NCBI GenBank assembly: GCA_023053685.1
Contig: JALIGW010000005.1
Coordinates: forward strand, 29,788,480-29,852,479
Direction of reading: 5' to 3'
DNA: 64,000 nt
From: Diadophis punctatus similis
Lineage: Eukaryota > Chordata > Lepidosauria > Squamata > Dipsadidae
Made by a program: the position numbers and the translations under genes. The notes beneath the pieces were generated by a model. The model searched no databases and was not told where the DNA came from. It was given only the letters and a program-made list of their open reading frames with translations. Each line of letters begins with the position of its first letter. Positions within the stretch are counted from its first letter, which is position 1. Shown here piece after piece: positions 32,166 to 45,800 of the stretch.

Positions 32166-35100
32166 CAAGTAAGCAGATTTTGACCTAAAATATAGGAGAC
32201 AGGTGCCATAATTCAACTTTGGAGAGAGAATTTTACAAACAGGATATTATAGTGGGGGGGAAATGTCACTTTTTCTCATTGTGCCTGTTGGGCATTTAAA
32301 AGATAATTAATCTTCTTTCATTTAAACTAAAGTAATGCTTAAAGTGACACCAAGCTTGACAAAGTTCAGTGAAAATCCAGCTCAACTAATTCACAAGCAC
32401 TTCTGAATACAGTCTCACATACAGACCTTTAGAAAAGCGGCATCTCTTGATCTGATGCACTAAAAGAACTGGACTGTGAGAGAATCAAGGAGTTGCATCA
32501 GTTATGCCAATGATGTACATAATAGCCATACCTCCATTTGCCATCCATTAGGTGTGTAGAAAAAAATATCTTCTTTTCTATGCTCATTTTCCTTATGTAT
32601 GGGTGAATCCTATGTAGGTTTAAGAGCCCTTTAATGTTGAAATAACAGCTAAAACTATTCTTTATAATATGATCTTGAAGCTTTCCATGTGTTTTCCTAA
32701 CAAAATAATCCATTCCATAAATCACCAGAATATAAATGGTTGTGCCAAATGACCTATGGCACAAAAAACACCCAAACCCAAGCGCTAGTTAAGAATTCTA
32801 GAATTTTCAGCTGCCAAGTCAAAAAGCACAAAATGCACCTTAATAATACTATAAGAGAGAAGTTGGATGGAGGCGAGACAGCAGCTCACAGTATCCTTAG
32901 CAACTATACTACTAACCAACTATCACAATGATACTCCCAAGATAATGCTTCACATCTTGCCCAAGACTGGAAATGTTGATTTGGCCATTTAGTCAGCTTC
33001 TTGATTATCATGCTCATGTGTTAAAACCCTAACCCTAACTTAAAGCTGGCTTAGATTTCTTACTGCTTGAGTATCCTGTTTCCTATCCCACCATGCCATT
33101 TCCATCTTCTCTGAATGCAGAATGTTCTTGAATTCAATGAAATATCTTTGAACATTTCTTTTGGTACCCAGAAACATTCATATCCAACTTAACTTTAATC
33201 TGAAATGGATTGATTGTTTATTTATTTATTTATGGGAAACTGGCATGCTGCAAAGCAAAGTGTCACCTTTACTCATATTATTTATTTTAGAGAATGTTTT
33301 GGGGGTTCACATATATCTCAGAGATGTTTATTAGATAATCAAAATGACAGACGGGTGAGTTAAGTGCTCTGTCTAAATAATGCCCGCTGTACCCAAAACA
33401 ATAACAAGAATCCTGGAATAGCAAACCTGGAATGGAGGGGAAGGCTTCTAGTAAATTACAATTTTGTCAGTGGCATTGCCTACCAGAGCAACTATTTTGT
33501 GAGATTGCCCTAATATACGATACATTAGTCAATATTTCAAATGTGCTCACTTGTCTAAAACATTTAGGAACTTCTGAGATAAAGTTATGTAGGTAAGTAT
33601 ACTCTGTATTTAGTGATTACTTCAGAGGTTTCATCACCACAAAAAATTACGTATCAAATCTAGGACATGAACTTTGTGGGTTTACTTTTATGAGAAAAGT
33701 AATTCTACAATGGTTTTTCCATCTCCTCTACAGACTTTTGCTAACTAGCTTTCTTTTGTTTGTTTGTTTTCTAAGTACAGTTTTCAGAAACTAAAGGTAT
33801 ACTTGTCCATGCTTTACAGGAAAATAATATAGCTGGACAGCAGTTATTAACACACCTTCAGCATCTTTGGAAATGCTATTATTAATAAAAAGCATTTATA
33901 TAATATTTTAAAAGGAACTCCTTATATACAGTATGTTTCTTTTTTGTTATTCAGAGTACAATTTCCAGACTGTTTAGAAGTAATTAATTATAATTCTTTT
34001 GCCAAAGTTTTCTTCCACATCAGATATAGGAAGATGATTTAAATAATACATCGTTTGTAAATGCTTTAAAAAGGCAAATGTCCTGCTCTGCTTCATGTAT
34101 AGCATATACATTTTAATAAAATGATTACATTTCCAAACTTTTATCAGTGCTCCAAAAAGCAAAATATTGCAAGTTCTTCAATTTTTTATATAGACAATAC
34201 CTAAATTACATTATTCCAAGAGATACAAAACTGATACCCACCATTTTGCCCATGTGCAAAATAGTCACCACTATTTCTAGGCATTTATACAGTGTGAATT
34301 GCAGAATGCATAATAATAAGCTTGGGCCCAAATTCTTTGGGTGGAAAGTGTACATAACCCAGGGAATGCCTGTAGTATAATGGCTGTAGAAATTAGCCTT
34401 TATGTACCCACAGTTTGTCTTCCTCTTTCACTCAAAATTGGCAAAGGGGAGAATGCATCTTCCTTAATCACATAATAATTTCCTAGAGTTACACCTGGGT
34501 TAATGGCTTCAGCTGTGGCTTTTCTTGTACTGGTCAGCAAACTATGTTTTACTCCATAAAGCAATTCAATACAACAGCATTTGTTCTTTAATATTGTTTT
34601 GTATCTTAGAACTCAAGAATGTGGTATTGAGCATATTAATGTTATTGGTGGTGATGTTATTTGTGGTATTTTTGGTTTCTTGATTAATTAATTTTATTCA
34701 AACTATTTTTGATTTTCCCAAAACTGCTGATACCCTTTGATGGAGCAACTGAAGTAGTCTATTTTTCTCTCTATTCTATTTCAAATAATTGTTGGGAGGA
34801 TAAAATAGGAAAACCCTCGTGTATGCTACCTAAATATGTCTTATAATTCAAAATAGACATGTAATAAAATAAATAATGTAAATATTTATATAAATATAAA
34901 TAAGAGTTTATATGTGATATTCAAGATTTATGATCAGTACCCTGGACAGCACTTTGCTGAGGACAATAAAGGTTTTTCCTTATCTGTTAATAATATTTCA
35001 AGAAATATTCTCTAACAAGTCTTTTGTCAGAGAATAGAGTTTCACACTTCTTGATAATTTTAGCAAGATGGTTAGGACATGTGCTTATAATTCAAAGTAT

Positions 35101-35722
35101 ATTAACATTAGCCACAAATTAAATATTGTTGATTATATTTCAAAATATATTAATATTAGCTACCAATTAAATATTTAATTGGAAAAGTCCACATTAGTCA
35201 TACATTACACCTACCTTTAAAAGTGGGGGAGATAGGATAGGTTAAAGATAATACTTATTTAGTCAATGACATTTCATTTTATTGAATCATTGACATAAGT
35301 TGTGTTGCAATGACACATAGTCTCTCAATAAATAACATATCTATGTCTGCTGTCTGTCTGTCTATACAATACACCATTCAACGATAATATTTCATATAAG
35401 AATTTCTGTGCTCAAAGCCAAAACACACATGATTATAAGATTCTTGAAGCTGAAATCAAATGACAGCTATGTCCATTTGGTTTTTCACTTTTTTCTGGGG
35501 TATTTAAAGAATAGGTAATAGTTAACAGAATACACAGGTACTAAATATTAGATCATTTGATTTGTGTGAGAATGTTTTAAAAGGAAAATATTTTAAGGCC
35601 AGTATTTCAATTCCTCACAAATATTTTACACAGATATGAAAAAAAAGATAAATTAGGTAATGGTATTAGAGGATGATGCTTAATATAATGCTAGCCACTA
35701 AGTAAGAAATAAGAACATATTT
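32166..35722. other. AT-rich gene desert, nothing recognised
   Basis: 3.5 kb with only TTTA runs (33213-33234) and a 16-bp CCCTAA-type stretch near 33026. No coding similarity. Confidence 0.5.
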
Positions 35723-35935
35723 AGCATGTAAAAATGCAAGTAGAAAAATAGGGACCACCTTGGTGGGAAGGTAACAGCATTCCGTGCGCCTTCGGCATTT
35801 AGTCATGCTGGCCACATGACCACAGAATCGTCATCAGACAGCACTGGCTCTTCGGCTTAGAAACGGAGATGAGCACCACCCCCTAGAGTCGGGAACGACT
35901 AGCACATATGTGCGAGGGGAATCTTTACCTTATTT
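35723..35935. mobile_element. Abundant squamate interspersed repeat, class unassigned
   Basis: GC-richer than its surroundings, with blocks TGGTGGGAAGGTAACAGCAT, CATGCTGGCCACATGACCAC, CTCTTCGGCTTAGAAACGGA and CTAGAGTCGGGAACGACTAG. I recognise this as a frequent dispersed repeat in reptile genomes but cannot assign it to a LINE or DNA class from sequence alone. Confidence 0.65.
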
Positions 35936-36849
35936 AACCATAGATTTGGATTCTTATCCATCCAGTTTATTTTATAAACTGAATTAGATGGGATTGATTA
36001 TTCCAGATCTACCCTGCAATTCCATCAATCTATAAATATTACTTAATGGTGTTATATATTCATTTTTGTCCCAAGAATTCTGTCCATCTACTGAATGAAG
36101 AATAGAACCCTTAGCTATCAGCATTAGTGCCTTTGCTTCTGAGCTGTAGCAAGGCAAGAGATTTATAAGTGTAGCGGCTTAACATTTTAAATCACTCAAA
36201 TCTATTGCAAATACACCATCTAAAGGTTTATTTTATGACACAAGAAAGTAAGTTCTGTCCAGTATTGTTAAGTCATGAAACCAAGTTAGGGTTCTGAGCT
36301 GGTGACTTTCCATCTCTCCATTTCCAGTTTATTTTATTTCCCAATTAAAATTCTAGTACATTACTACAATGCATTATTAAAAAGCTTAAAAGTACAGATC
36401 CAGTTTCCCATCCCAACCAATGGAATGGTACAGACCCAATTTCTAAATTAAAACATGTCTGTATTAAACTTTAAAAATACCCAGTTAACCTAATTGGAGT
36501 CAATAGGAGGAAGGAAGGAAAACTGTAGACAATAAATGCTATATTAAGGCAATATGCAAAATATTTTTAGATTATGTGTCAAATAAAATATAACATCTAA
36601 AAATGTAATTTTGGATGCAACACGTTTTCATGCTTGGGATTGTAGTCTGAAAACGTTTCCAAATAAAATTGAATAATACATCAGGCTAATTTTTTAATAT
36701 GAAGTTAACTCTAGACATCCAAGCAATATTCCCACAATTTGATTAATCATTCTTCCCTAGGGGGAATCAATTGCCCCCCCAATAAAGAGCATATAAAATT
36801 TTCACAGCTTTTAACATACATAATGCCAATTTAGCAAGTTTTAAAGACC
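35936..36849. other. AT-rich DNA, nothing recognised
   Basis: No gene or named repeat was identified. Confidence 0.5.
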
Positions 36850-36851
36850 TA

Positions 36852-37243
36852 CCGTATTTTTCGGAGTATAAGACGCACATGAGTATAAGATGCACCTTAG
36901 TTTTGGGGAAGAAAATATGAAAAAAAATTCTGCCTACCAGGTATTCATCTGGCTAGCCTCCTTAGTCTGGTCATCTTCAGCGCATTAGTTCGCTGGTTTT
37001 GAGCGCATGTGCATGCTTTTTATCCCCTGGTTGGGGATAAAAAACAGCTTCTAAAGCACAGCTGATTGTCGGAGGGAGCAGGAATGAGAAAAGCAGGCAA
37101 AGTGCGGAAGATCGCTTCACTCGCTAGCGCCTCGTTAGGGCTGAAAAAAAACTTTGAAAAAGCTACATTCAGAGTATAAGACGCACCCAAATTTTCAGCC
37201 TCTTTTTGGGGGGGGGGTGCGTCTTATACTCTGAAAAATATGG
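36852..37243. mobile_element. TA-target MITE, 392 bp
   Basis: The ends are CCGTATTTTTCGGAGTATAA and the inverse of CCATATTTTTCAGAGTATAA, each followed by GACGCAC, with TA on both sides (36850-36851 and 37244-37245). A second internal AGAGTATAAGACGCACC lies near 37170, pairing with the right end as a sub-hairpin. Non-coding mariner-like MITE. Confidence 0.82.
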
Positions 37244-37245
37244 TA

Positions 37246-39150
37246 TATGGTTCAGCGGTTAATAAAAATCTCTCAAAACGGGATTATGACTTTCCAGATT
37301 TGTTTGATTCTATGATGAAGTTCTGTTCAGTATTGTTAAGCTTTGCAACATTGCCATCACATATGGAAGAAGGATCCAATCTGTTTTGTTTCTTTTCTAG
37401 CTTTTTACAGCTAAGCAATTATTCATTTAACAATCAAGACTGGAGTAATGAACCAGCAATAAAACTTCTTGTACTTATTATATCTAAGTATAATGTTCGA
37501 TATGCATGATAAATTAATTTACTGGCAACAAGACAAGACATTCCTGCTGGCATAGCCAAATTTTTGTTACATTTTTACTGAACTGAAAATGCTATTTGGA
37601 AATAGACTTCCAACAGTGCATAAATGCTTTAGAAAGGAATATGCTCGACACCAGACTAATGCATGCATTTTTAAATGTTGCATGTTTATTTTCTTTTGAT
37701 CTGAGTGGCCTGCTAAGATCTATGAGAAACTACAATATACTGTATGAATACAATAGTATGTATTGATACAGTCAGTTCAGATTGTCATTACTTCAGTGAA
37801 GAGCATCAACAATATTACATGGATTGAATTAATGATGAACCCTAACTCTTATGTACCTTTGCTGTGATTCTGACATTTATCACTCTAATGATTTTGCAAA
37901 AATTTGCTGTAAAGAGTGTCAAACTCAGTATTCAAAAAATAACGTATTCCCACTGCAATCTGCTCATGTACTTTGGCTAACTTTTCTCAACCTGGGGCTC
38001 TCCATATGCTGGGCCACAATACCAATCACTCTCGCCCATCCACCATCAAACTCCTGTGGAAATGATGGCACTTATCACATCCACAGAGAGCAAGCCAGGA
38101 AAGACAGCTTTCTGGCCATTGGCTGATGGGAGAGATTTTATTTTCCAGTCATAAAGCTGCAGCAATCTAATATGTATCCATAAGATTAGTGTCACAATTG
38201 CTGGATTTTAAACATTAATCTCAAACATTTTTCACATATTTACCTATCTTGAGTATTTAAACTTCTTTGATTTAATTGTGTGTTTATTTTATTTTTTATA
38301 AACATTCATTTTAAAAATAAATAAATCAGTGCAATAAAAAATGTTTTAAGGAAATGAAAATGATAGGGGGGAACCAAAGCAAAGACACCAAGCCAAATGA
38401 TTTGCAGCTTGTGATTCAAAATAATCTGTATGATAATATGTCCATTAGTCCAGAACAGCTTAACAAACGAGCCTTCAGACTGTATCATGCTTTCTCTGGT
38501 CTAGTCGTATTTGTTCTTGGAAAGCTACTTAAGGGTAAATACGGTGTGGCTTCCATCATCTGTTTTATTGTGCATGATAGGAAAGAAAAACAGCACCTTA
38601 AAAGGAAAATGCACCATCTGCTGACTTGCTAATACACTGGGGGGGGGGGGGAAATAACAGGCAGATGTGCCTTGGACTGAAGTTTTTTTTCTGGCAGTTA
38701 TGTTGGACACTGGAGAGATTTACAGATGGTTCATTGTTGAGATTTCATAGGGAATCCCAAAGGGGGAAAAATTTTAGTGACACATAGATGGGAATCGGAC
38801 AAGTTTGTGCTATGTCAGCCTTTGAGGTCTATGTACCAATATGTTAGTAACTGGCAGTGCTGTGGCAGATCTGGAACAGCAATATTTACCACAGAAATGC
38901 CATTTTTAATGTAATATCAGGACCAGATCATGGAGATGTCATGGGGGGGGGAAAGGTCAAATGAAGCAGATCTAATTTAAATATTTGATTATACATTGGT
39001 ATCATATTTTCCTGTTCATTTTAGAACAATGCTGAAACTCAATAATGGATTAGTTTAGATAAAAATAACATTCATTACGTATTTTAAAAGTTTAGTGAAT
39101 GCATAAAATAAAATTAAAAGTTATATCAGCACAACGCAGAACAAGAAGTC
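37246..39150. other. AT-rich DNA, nothing firmly recognised
   Basis: A CTCAACCTGGGGCTCTCC block near 37987 may be a hAT-MITE trace. G runs are present at 38639-38651 and 38944-38952. No supported gene. Confidence 0.45.
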
Positions 39151-39178
39151 AGAGAGAGAGAGAGGGGGAGAGAGAGGG

Positions 39179-39262
<84 letters not shown>
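39151..39262 (+). repeat. (GA)n microsatellite
   Basis: About 110 bp of GA repeats with a few GG interruptions at the left end. Confidence 0.97.
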
Positions 39263-39265
<3 letters not shown>

Positions 39266-39439
39266 ATACATATAGAAGAAGAGTTGGAGGAATATATAGA
39301 AAGAAAATGGATGGAAAGGAAAAAATGGAGATGGATATTAAAACAAAAACCTATTTTTTTTGGGTGAGGTCTTTGATTTGGGGGAAGATATATTTTTCTG
39401 GAATGTAAGAAATGTTTATCTAGTTTAATGAAGGAAGAC

Positions 39440-39764
39440 TAGGAGTGATATAATAGCAATATTTGTGGGGCTTCCACAAAGGAGAGTGGGCCAACCTATT
39501 TGCTAAAGCACCAGAAGCATTGGCAACAAGAAGCAATGGATGGAAACTAATCAAGGAGGGAACCAATCTAAATAACTGGAAAAATTCCTTGACAGTTAGA
39601 ACAATCAGTGGAATGGCTTGCCTTCAGAAGTTGTGGGTGCTCCATCACTAGAGGCTTTCAAGAAGAGACTAGACAACCATTTGTCTGATATTGTGTCTCC
39701 TGCTTGAGCAGGGGTTGGACTAGAAGACCTCCGAGGTCCCTTCCAGCCCTATGATTCTATAAAA
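39440..39764 (+). mobile_element. CR1 LINE 3' end
   Basis: The terminal coding part (EWANLFAKAPEALATRSNGW region) is followed by the classic CR1 3' UTR: GGTTGGACTAGAAGACCTCC, GAGGTCCCTTCCAGCC and the terminal ATGATTCTAT. 5'-truncated, with a stop and frame disruptions. Confidence 0.92.
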
Positions 39765-42050
39765 AAGACTATCCTGTGACATACATAAAACAAATAGAAG
39801 CAGAAATTCTTAAATCCTTTTCCCACAAGAGATTTCTGAAAAATTGAATAGGGTATCTAATTTTGCATCTTCTGTGAGAAATCCTAATTGAGGTAATTGA
39901 AGCTAATAATAGCTAATTGATGAGAACTGTGCTTTCTGGCATGGTGCTAAATGGGATTGTTTGGAAGGCTATGTACAGGAGCAGCTTCCTTTTAGGGCAG
40001 AGTAGGCAACCCACAGCCCCTGGCTTATTCTGAGTGCCCATAAGTTCTCTGCCTCCTTTTCACATGGTTATGGTATGTGTCTTGAATCTGGAAGGCTTAC
40101 TTTTTGCAAGGCCCAATGGCCACAATCTCCCTTTGAAACAGCAACCAGTATCTGTTTCAACCAATACTCAGATCTTTATATTGAGCAGGCTATATAGTTA
40201 GTAATGCTTGCAACCAAATGAATCTCCACCTACAGGCTGAATGATGATAGAACTCTTTTCAGAATAGACACCAAAGCATCAAAGGTCTGTCTTCTGGATT
40301 GAAAGGGCTCTGGTCTTTCAGGGTCTTGAACGGTGTTGCAGAAAATAATCAGTGATGGTATATAGTTGGTATTTTAGCAGCAGGACTGGAAAATAGGGAG
40401 TAGAGTCTTCCACATTCCCTTCCCAGCAATCTTAGTTGTGTTGAGATTGCTGGGAAACAGAGAAGACACAACATTCCTGTTAATCTATGCTGTGAAATAC
40501 AGACAAAAATACTAGACTGGAAGTCAAGTCATTCTTGGCCTGAACCCCAAAATTTCTACTTGATTCACCTTCTACAAGAAACACACATTTCCCCATTCTC
40601 TTTTCTTTTGTGAATTAAGTTCTTCTGATAAGTCTTAAAATGGCAGTAAGGCTGAACTTCTAGTTACAATTTGTCCCACAACTGTGAACACTGCACTGTT
40701 TTTATAAAACAAAATCCAATAAAAATAATGTATAACTCTTTTGAAGAATTGACAATTCCCCCACCCAATTTCCTCTAGATCCATTTTATTTTTAACACTG
40801 AGACAAAAGCTTTCTTCTCTGAAAAAGAATACTTAGTTTTAGGCATGTAAACAATAAATTATTCTATTTAATGTACATGGAGCTGTTCAGAAAATAATAG
40901 TGATTACAGAGCATAAACAACTGGAAGAATTTTCATTCTCCGTGCTGTTCCATTTATGATTGCAGGAAATCTTTGTGTGCTAATTTTGTTTCATGCACAT
41001 TCTGTTCCAAAGTCTTCAGCATATTTAGCATAAAAAAAGATATCACAACTGAAAAGAAATAATACAAAAATTATTTTAATTTTTTTTAAAAAAGCTGTTT
41101 CTATAAGGATTGTATATACATTTTTTACCTCTTTCTTCCTGGGTACAGAGACTCCACTGCATTGTTGCATGTTTAAAGCCATCCTCTGGTAGCAAAATAT
41201 CATGTAATTGTCCCTATTACAGGGCCTGTTTAATCATCATGGCAATAGTTTGCTTATCGAACAAGGATGAATCATGTCTGATTAAGCTGAGTAGTCTTCC
41301 CACGAAATGTTTAATTTTACATTGCTAGATTTCCTTATTAACTTTTGCTATGGCATTTAGATGAAGTCCTATTTTTGTCTACATTTTTTCCTCTTTACAT
41401 TGATCACATAAAATTCTACTTTTTGAGAAAAATAGATATTAACTCTGCAGGTAATGGCTTTAGGACAAGCATCATTAGAAAATGTATGACTTTGGTATGT
41501 GGGATGACTTATCAGACAAGTTAACAAAGCCAACCCACTTCTTGTTAATGTGGATCTCTTCTACTTGCAAATGAGTACTCCAATATATGAAAGCATTTAC
41601 GTTTTTTTTTCATTTTCATAAAGATACAGTATTTTTGTGAGATTTCACTTTATATGTCGAAAGTGTATCCACCATTGTTGGAAGGAGATATGTTCAAGTT
41701 AGTTTTATCTTCCGCAAGTATGCTCAACAGTGTAGTTTTGAAAGATACTCACTGTTGTCAGAAATTTCTATACAATGGAAGAAAGGTATATTTTGAATCT
41801 CTTTCATTTTAAAGTTAAGGGTCTTGGATTCCTATGTAAAAATCTCCTTAGCTGTGAAATGGTAAAGTTCTGTACTGCAGATAAAGCAGCCAGCTAAACA
41901 ATAATGGATGGCTCTCTATGTACACGTATACAATTAGAACTGAACCCATTTATCATTTGCTAGTAAACTTTTCCTTTGGCTGCTTTAAATATGTTCATAA
42001 CATGATAAGAATTTAACACTTAAGTATATTTATTAATTGATCTTATTATA
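39765..42050. other. AT-rich DNA, nothing recognised
   Basis: No gene or named repeat was identified in these 2.3 kb. Confidence 0.5.
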
Positions 42051-42435
42051 CAGGTGGTCCTTGATTTACAACCTTTCGTTCAAAATTGCAACGGGACTGA
42101 AAAAAGTGAGTTATGATCATTTTTCACACTTACGACCTTTGTAGCAGCCCCATGGTTATGTGATCAAAATTCAGATGCTTGACAACTGGTTCATACTTAC
42201 GACCGTTACAGCATCCCAAGGTCATGTGATCACCTTATGCAACCTTCTGACAAGCAAAGTCAATGGGGAAGCCAGATTCACTTAACAACCATGTTCCTAA
42301 CTTATCAACTGCAGTGATTCACTTAACAACTGTGGCAAGAAAGGTCATAAAATGGGGTAAAACTCACTTAACAAATGTCTCACTTAACAACAGAAATTTT
42401 GAGCTCAATTGTGGCCGTAAGTCGAGGACTACCTG
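42051..42435. mobile_element. DNA-transposon MITE, 385 bp
   Basis: Starts CAGGTGGTCCTTGATTTACA and ends with the inverse of CAGGTAGTCCTCGACTTACG. The interior repeats ACTTAACAAC, CTTACGACC and GGTCATGTGATCA. I find no target duplication, so hAT is likely from the CAG end but not proven. Confidence 0.75.
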
Positions 42436-42439
42436 GGTT

Positions 42440-42830
42440 GCTGTCTTTGCTGGGGGGAAGCATAAACATCATTTATTGCCACAGCAGTTTTGGAGGGCTG
42501 ATACAAGAAAGTCCCCTAGAGCTGAGATTGTGCCCCTGTGAACAAGGGACTATTGAAACTACAGCTGATGTCCTGCTATACTGTACCCTCTATAAGGGCT
42601 CCATCAATCACCTTATAAAATGTCCGAACAATTTTGGTCTTTTTTATGTACAGTTGTTATTATTAGATCAATATGACTCAGTCTCCTTGAATGTAGCTAC
42701 ATTGTGTTACACTTCCTATAAAATTAGGCAGACTTTGATTATTCACTGACAAACACTCAGCCAATTGTGATTATCTTGTTTTGTTTTTGCTTTATTATTA
42801 ACATATTATTGTTTGCAAAAACAAATTGCT
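42440..42830 (+). mobile_element. Possible LINE C-terminus fragment
   Basis: The plus-strand frame around 42530-42730 contains [20 protein letters not shown], a Cys-X-Cys...Cys block like the C-terminal zinc motif of several LINE ORF2 proteins, followed by a region ending YKIRQTLIIH. The family is not identified and the evidence is modest. Confidence 0.45.
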
Positions 42831-45800
42831 TGTCCAGTCAGTGACCATAATAAAAATATTCATCCCTACAAATATTATCCCTGTGCAAGGTAGGGAATTT
42901 TTCGGGTGGGGGAGAGCAGCTCTTCCTCCTTCTCTTTTCTTACCTCACTTTTCCCCCCTTTCCTTCTGACTAGTTTCTCTCTTTGTTCTCCGGCATCTCT
43001 TTTTGCTTGTTTTTTTAAAAAAATTTCCTTTGTTCCCCCCCTTCCCTCCCAATCATTCTTCAGTGTTCTGTTTTCTCCCTCAGATGCTTTCTTTTTCGGC
43101 TTACAGTTCCACAGTTTTCAGAGTCACAGGTTGTTCTTTTGGGGACAGATGTGACCACTTGTGAGTTCTCACAACTGAATTCCTGTAATCTTATCCTAGT
43201 TGAGGAGAAGGACACAAATCAGAAGGCATGGAATTTCCTCAAGCATACAATCAGGTGGCTAGTGAAAAAAGAATTCAAAGCATTTTGCCCAAAGCAAAAC
43301 TAAATAAATTGTGATTGTAAGAACAAATACACTGAAATCATTTATTTTCTTCTGATTCATTTCCCTTTTCATTATCTAACCAGTGTTTCCTTAAAAGAAA
43401 AGTCACAAATGCAAAATATTATTCTGCTGAATTTTTTTTTATGGGAGATAATTCCTTCCATTTCCCAGGGAGATGCCTAAAATTTTGTTCCCAGCTGCTC
43501 AGGCTGGATAGTACTAGAAATAAAATATAAAATTGAGACTGTGCCCTGAAAGAAAAAAAAATCTGAGATTTTGTTAAATTGTTTTATTAATACTTTTCCC
43601 ACTAATTCTCTCTTCACTGATGTCCATTATGAGATTATCCTGCTAGAATGAGGTTAGTACATATACTATGTCTATAATGAATTAGCAGTTGTGTGCTTCT
43701 TAAAGAGAAAAAATGGTTCTGTAATTATATTGACCAGGAGTGGGTAAGAAAGAGTCTGTCGACAGAAAATTTTCTTAAGGGTTGTTCGGCTTGTCTACAA
43801 AGGTTACATTGCATCAGAACTTGAGGTGGATTTTTTTGTTGTAGTTGCAAGGAATGATGTTACAGTACAACAATGGGAGATAAAAGTAAGCATTTTTAAT
43901 GGTTTAGTGCCTGAGGAGAAAGATAGGAAATAAATATAATGAATATTTATATACAGAAATTTGTGCACAGAATGATTTATCCTAACATCTCATATTTTAA
44001 TGCGATACATGCTAAGGTTCAATGTTTATGTTTAAAGTATATTACATATACATTTATAATTACAGCTTTTTTACATTATTAAGTTTTTAAAAATATAATT
44101 TACAGAGTTATATAAACAGTGCTATACCCCTGTTTACCTTGGAGAAAAAAGTGTTATACCAAATTATGTAATGCTGTCCTTCTAAAATGAAAATTCAATT
44201 TTCCCCCTCAGTTATTCCTCCATTTGCTAGAAAGCATTACAGTATTGGAAAAATTTCCCTCTAAGCATTCTACAGTATATCTCTGACTATTACAAGCATA
44301 GAGAACATAATTGTTTTATTCAAAATGTTCTTCGAGTACTCACTAAAAAAATATTTAAACACTACAAAAACACTTCAACACTAGAAAGTGTCTTATAAGG
44401 AATGAGAAGTTCTGTTGTTTAGTAAATCATTGCCTGTGTCAAAATTATCTCCCTTAAAAAACAATAATGCACAGACATAATTTAGCAGGATTTGAGTATT
44501 ATTTGAATCATCCACCTAATTAGCAATTGTATAAATTGTTACACAGTATTATTTTAATTCCACCCCCACAGTCTCTAATGTGTCACGATGTATATATTTA
44601 TGTTCAGTTAATAAAAGTGAATAATCTCAGATTTACTTTGGTTCAGGAGAAGAAGATGTGCACATTTGCAGAGGTGTTGTATATATCTGGTGGGAGCAAT
44701 ACATTAGATATTCTACTAGCTTAGACAAATACCTAAGGACATTCTGCAGTATTTTTCGACATCAGAATAGTGATTCAATAATTTAAAACAAATTTGATTT
44801 GATTTAATACAAAATCTAATAGAAATGAAATAATTGATAACATTATAACTTTTATAACTAGCAAATTTCTTTGCCAGTAAAATTGTAATTATATTGTTTA
44901 AAATGCTGCTTTTAAAAGTATTTCACATTCGTTAGAAAGGGAAAGTGCAGTATTTTTAAAAAAAATATTGTAAGAAATATTTCTTTTTAAACTCTCAACA
45001 TGGGGGTGGGGATAGGGATTCTCTCCCTCTTCTTTGCCCTTGAGGTTTACAAATTATTTTGCACCGCTTCAATGATTCAGGATGTCACTTAATTGCTAAA
45101 GTTTAGGTCTATCTCTTGCTGTCATCTTTGTCCACTAACAGCCTTTTATTCATAGTTCAGTGTTAAGTTACAAACTAAGAGCATTACATCATATGCCAAG
45201 CTCCTGTGGTTGGGCAAGATGTGGCCTCCAGGTGTTTTTGGATTGCAGTTCCAATTATCGTGTGTGTATAAAGGAAGACTGATGGGAACTGGAAGTTAAC
45301 AATATCATTTTCATGCTAGAAGATATCAAGCAACCTTCTCCAATTGGTGACATAGAGGTGGTTTGAACCTCAGCTTTTGTAATCCAGCCAGAATGATAAT
45401 TAGTCATAGGTAATTGTTGATAAAATCCAGATGGCTGGAAATATTTTGTTGGTCAAGATGGATTTAGAATGAAATAGCAATATTGGATTTACCTCTGGAT
45501 TGGTCTGTTTTGCTGTACGGTAGTTGGCACTAGATCTCACTTTCAGCTGCAAGTTATTTCTTTCCAGATCTGTTATATTTAATACTTTTGTTGAAAATTT
45601 CTGAAACTGCCATAGAACGTATTACATAAAAAATGTGGCATTTGTTTCCATTTCTGTATTACTATCATCTTTAAAAATTATCAGGGGAATTTTAAAACTC
45701 TTATGTCGGGCTATATCTATTTTTATATTTTTCATACATTTTATAAGGTTCACAGATACTTCAATCATTTATTCACTTTTGATTAATTCTGCCCCTTTGT

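Noticed and set aside
33026..33041. CCCTAACCCTAA-type stretch, possible interstitial telomere
   Set aside because: Only about two and a half units; easily chance in AT-rich DNA.
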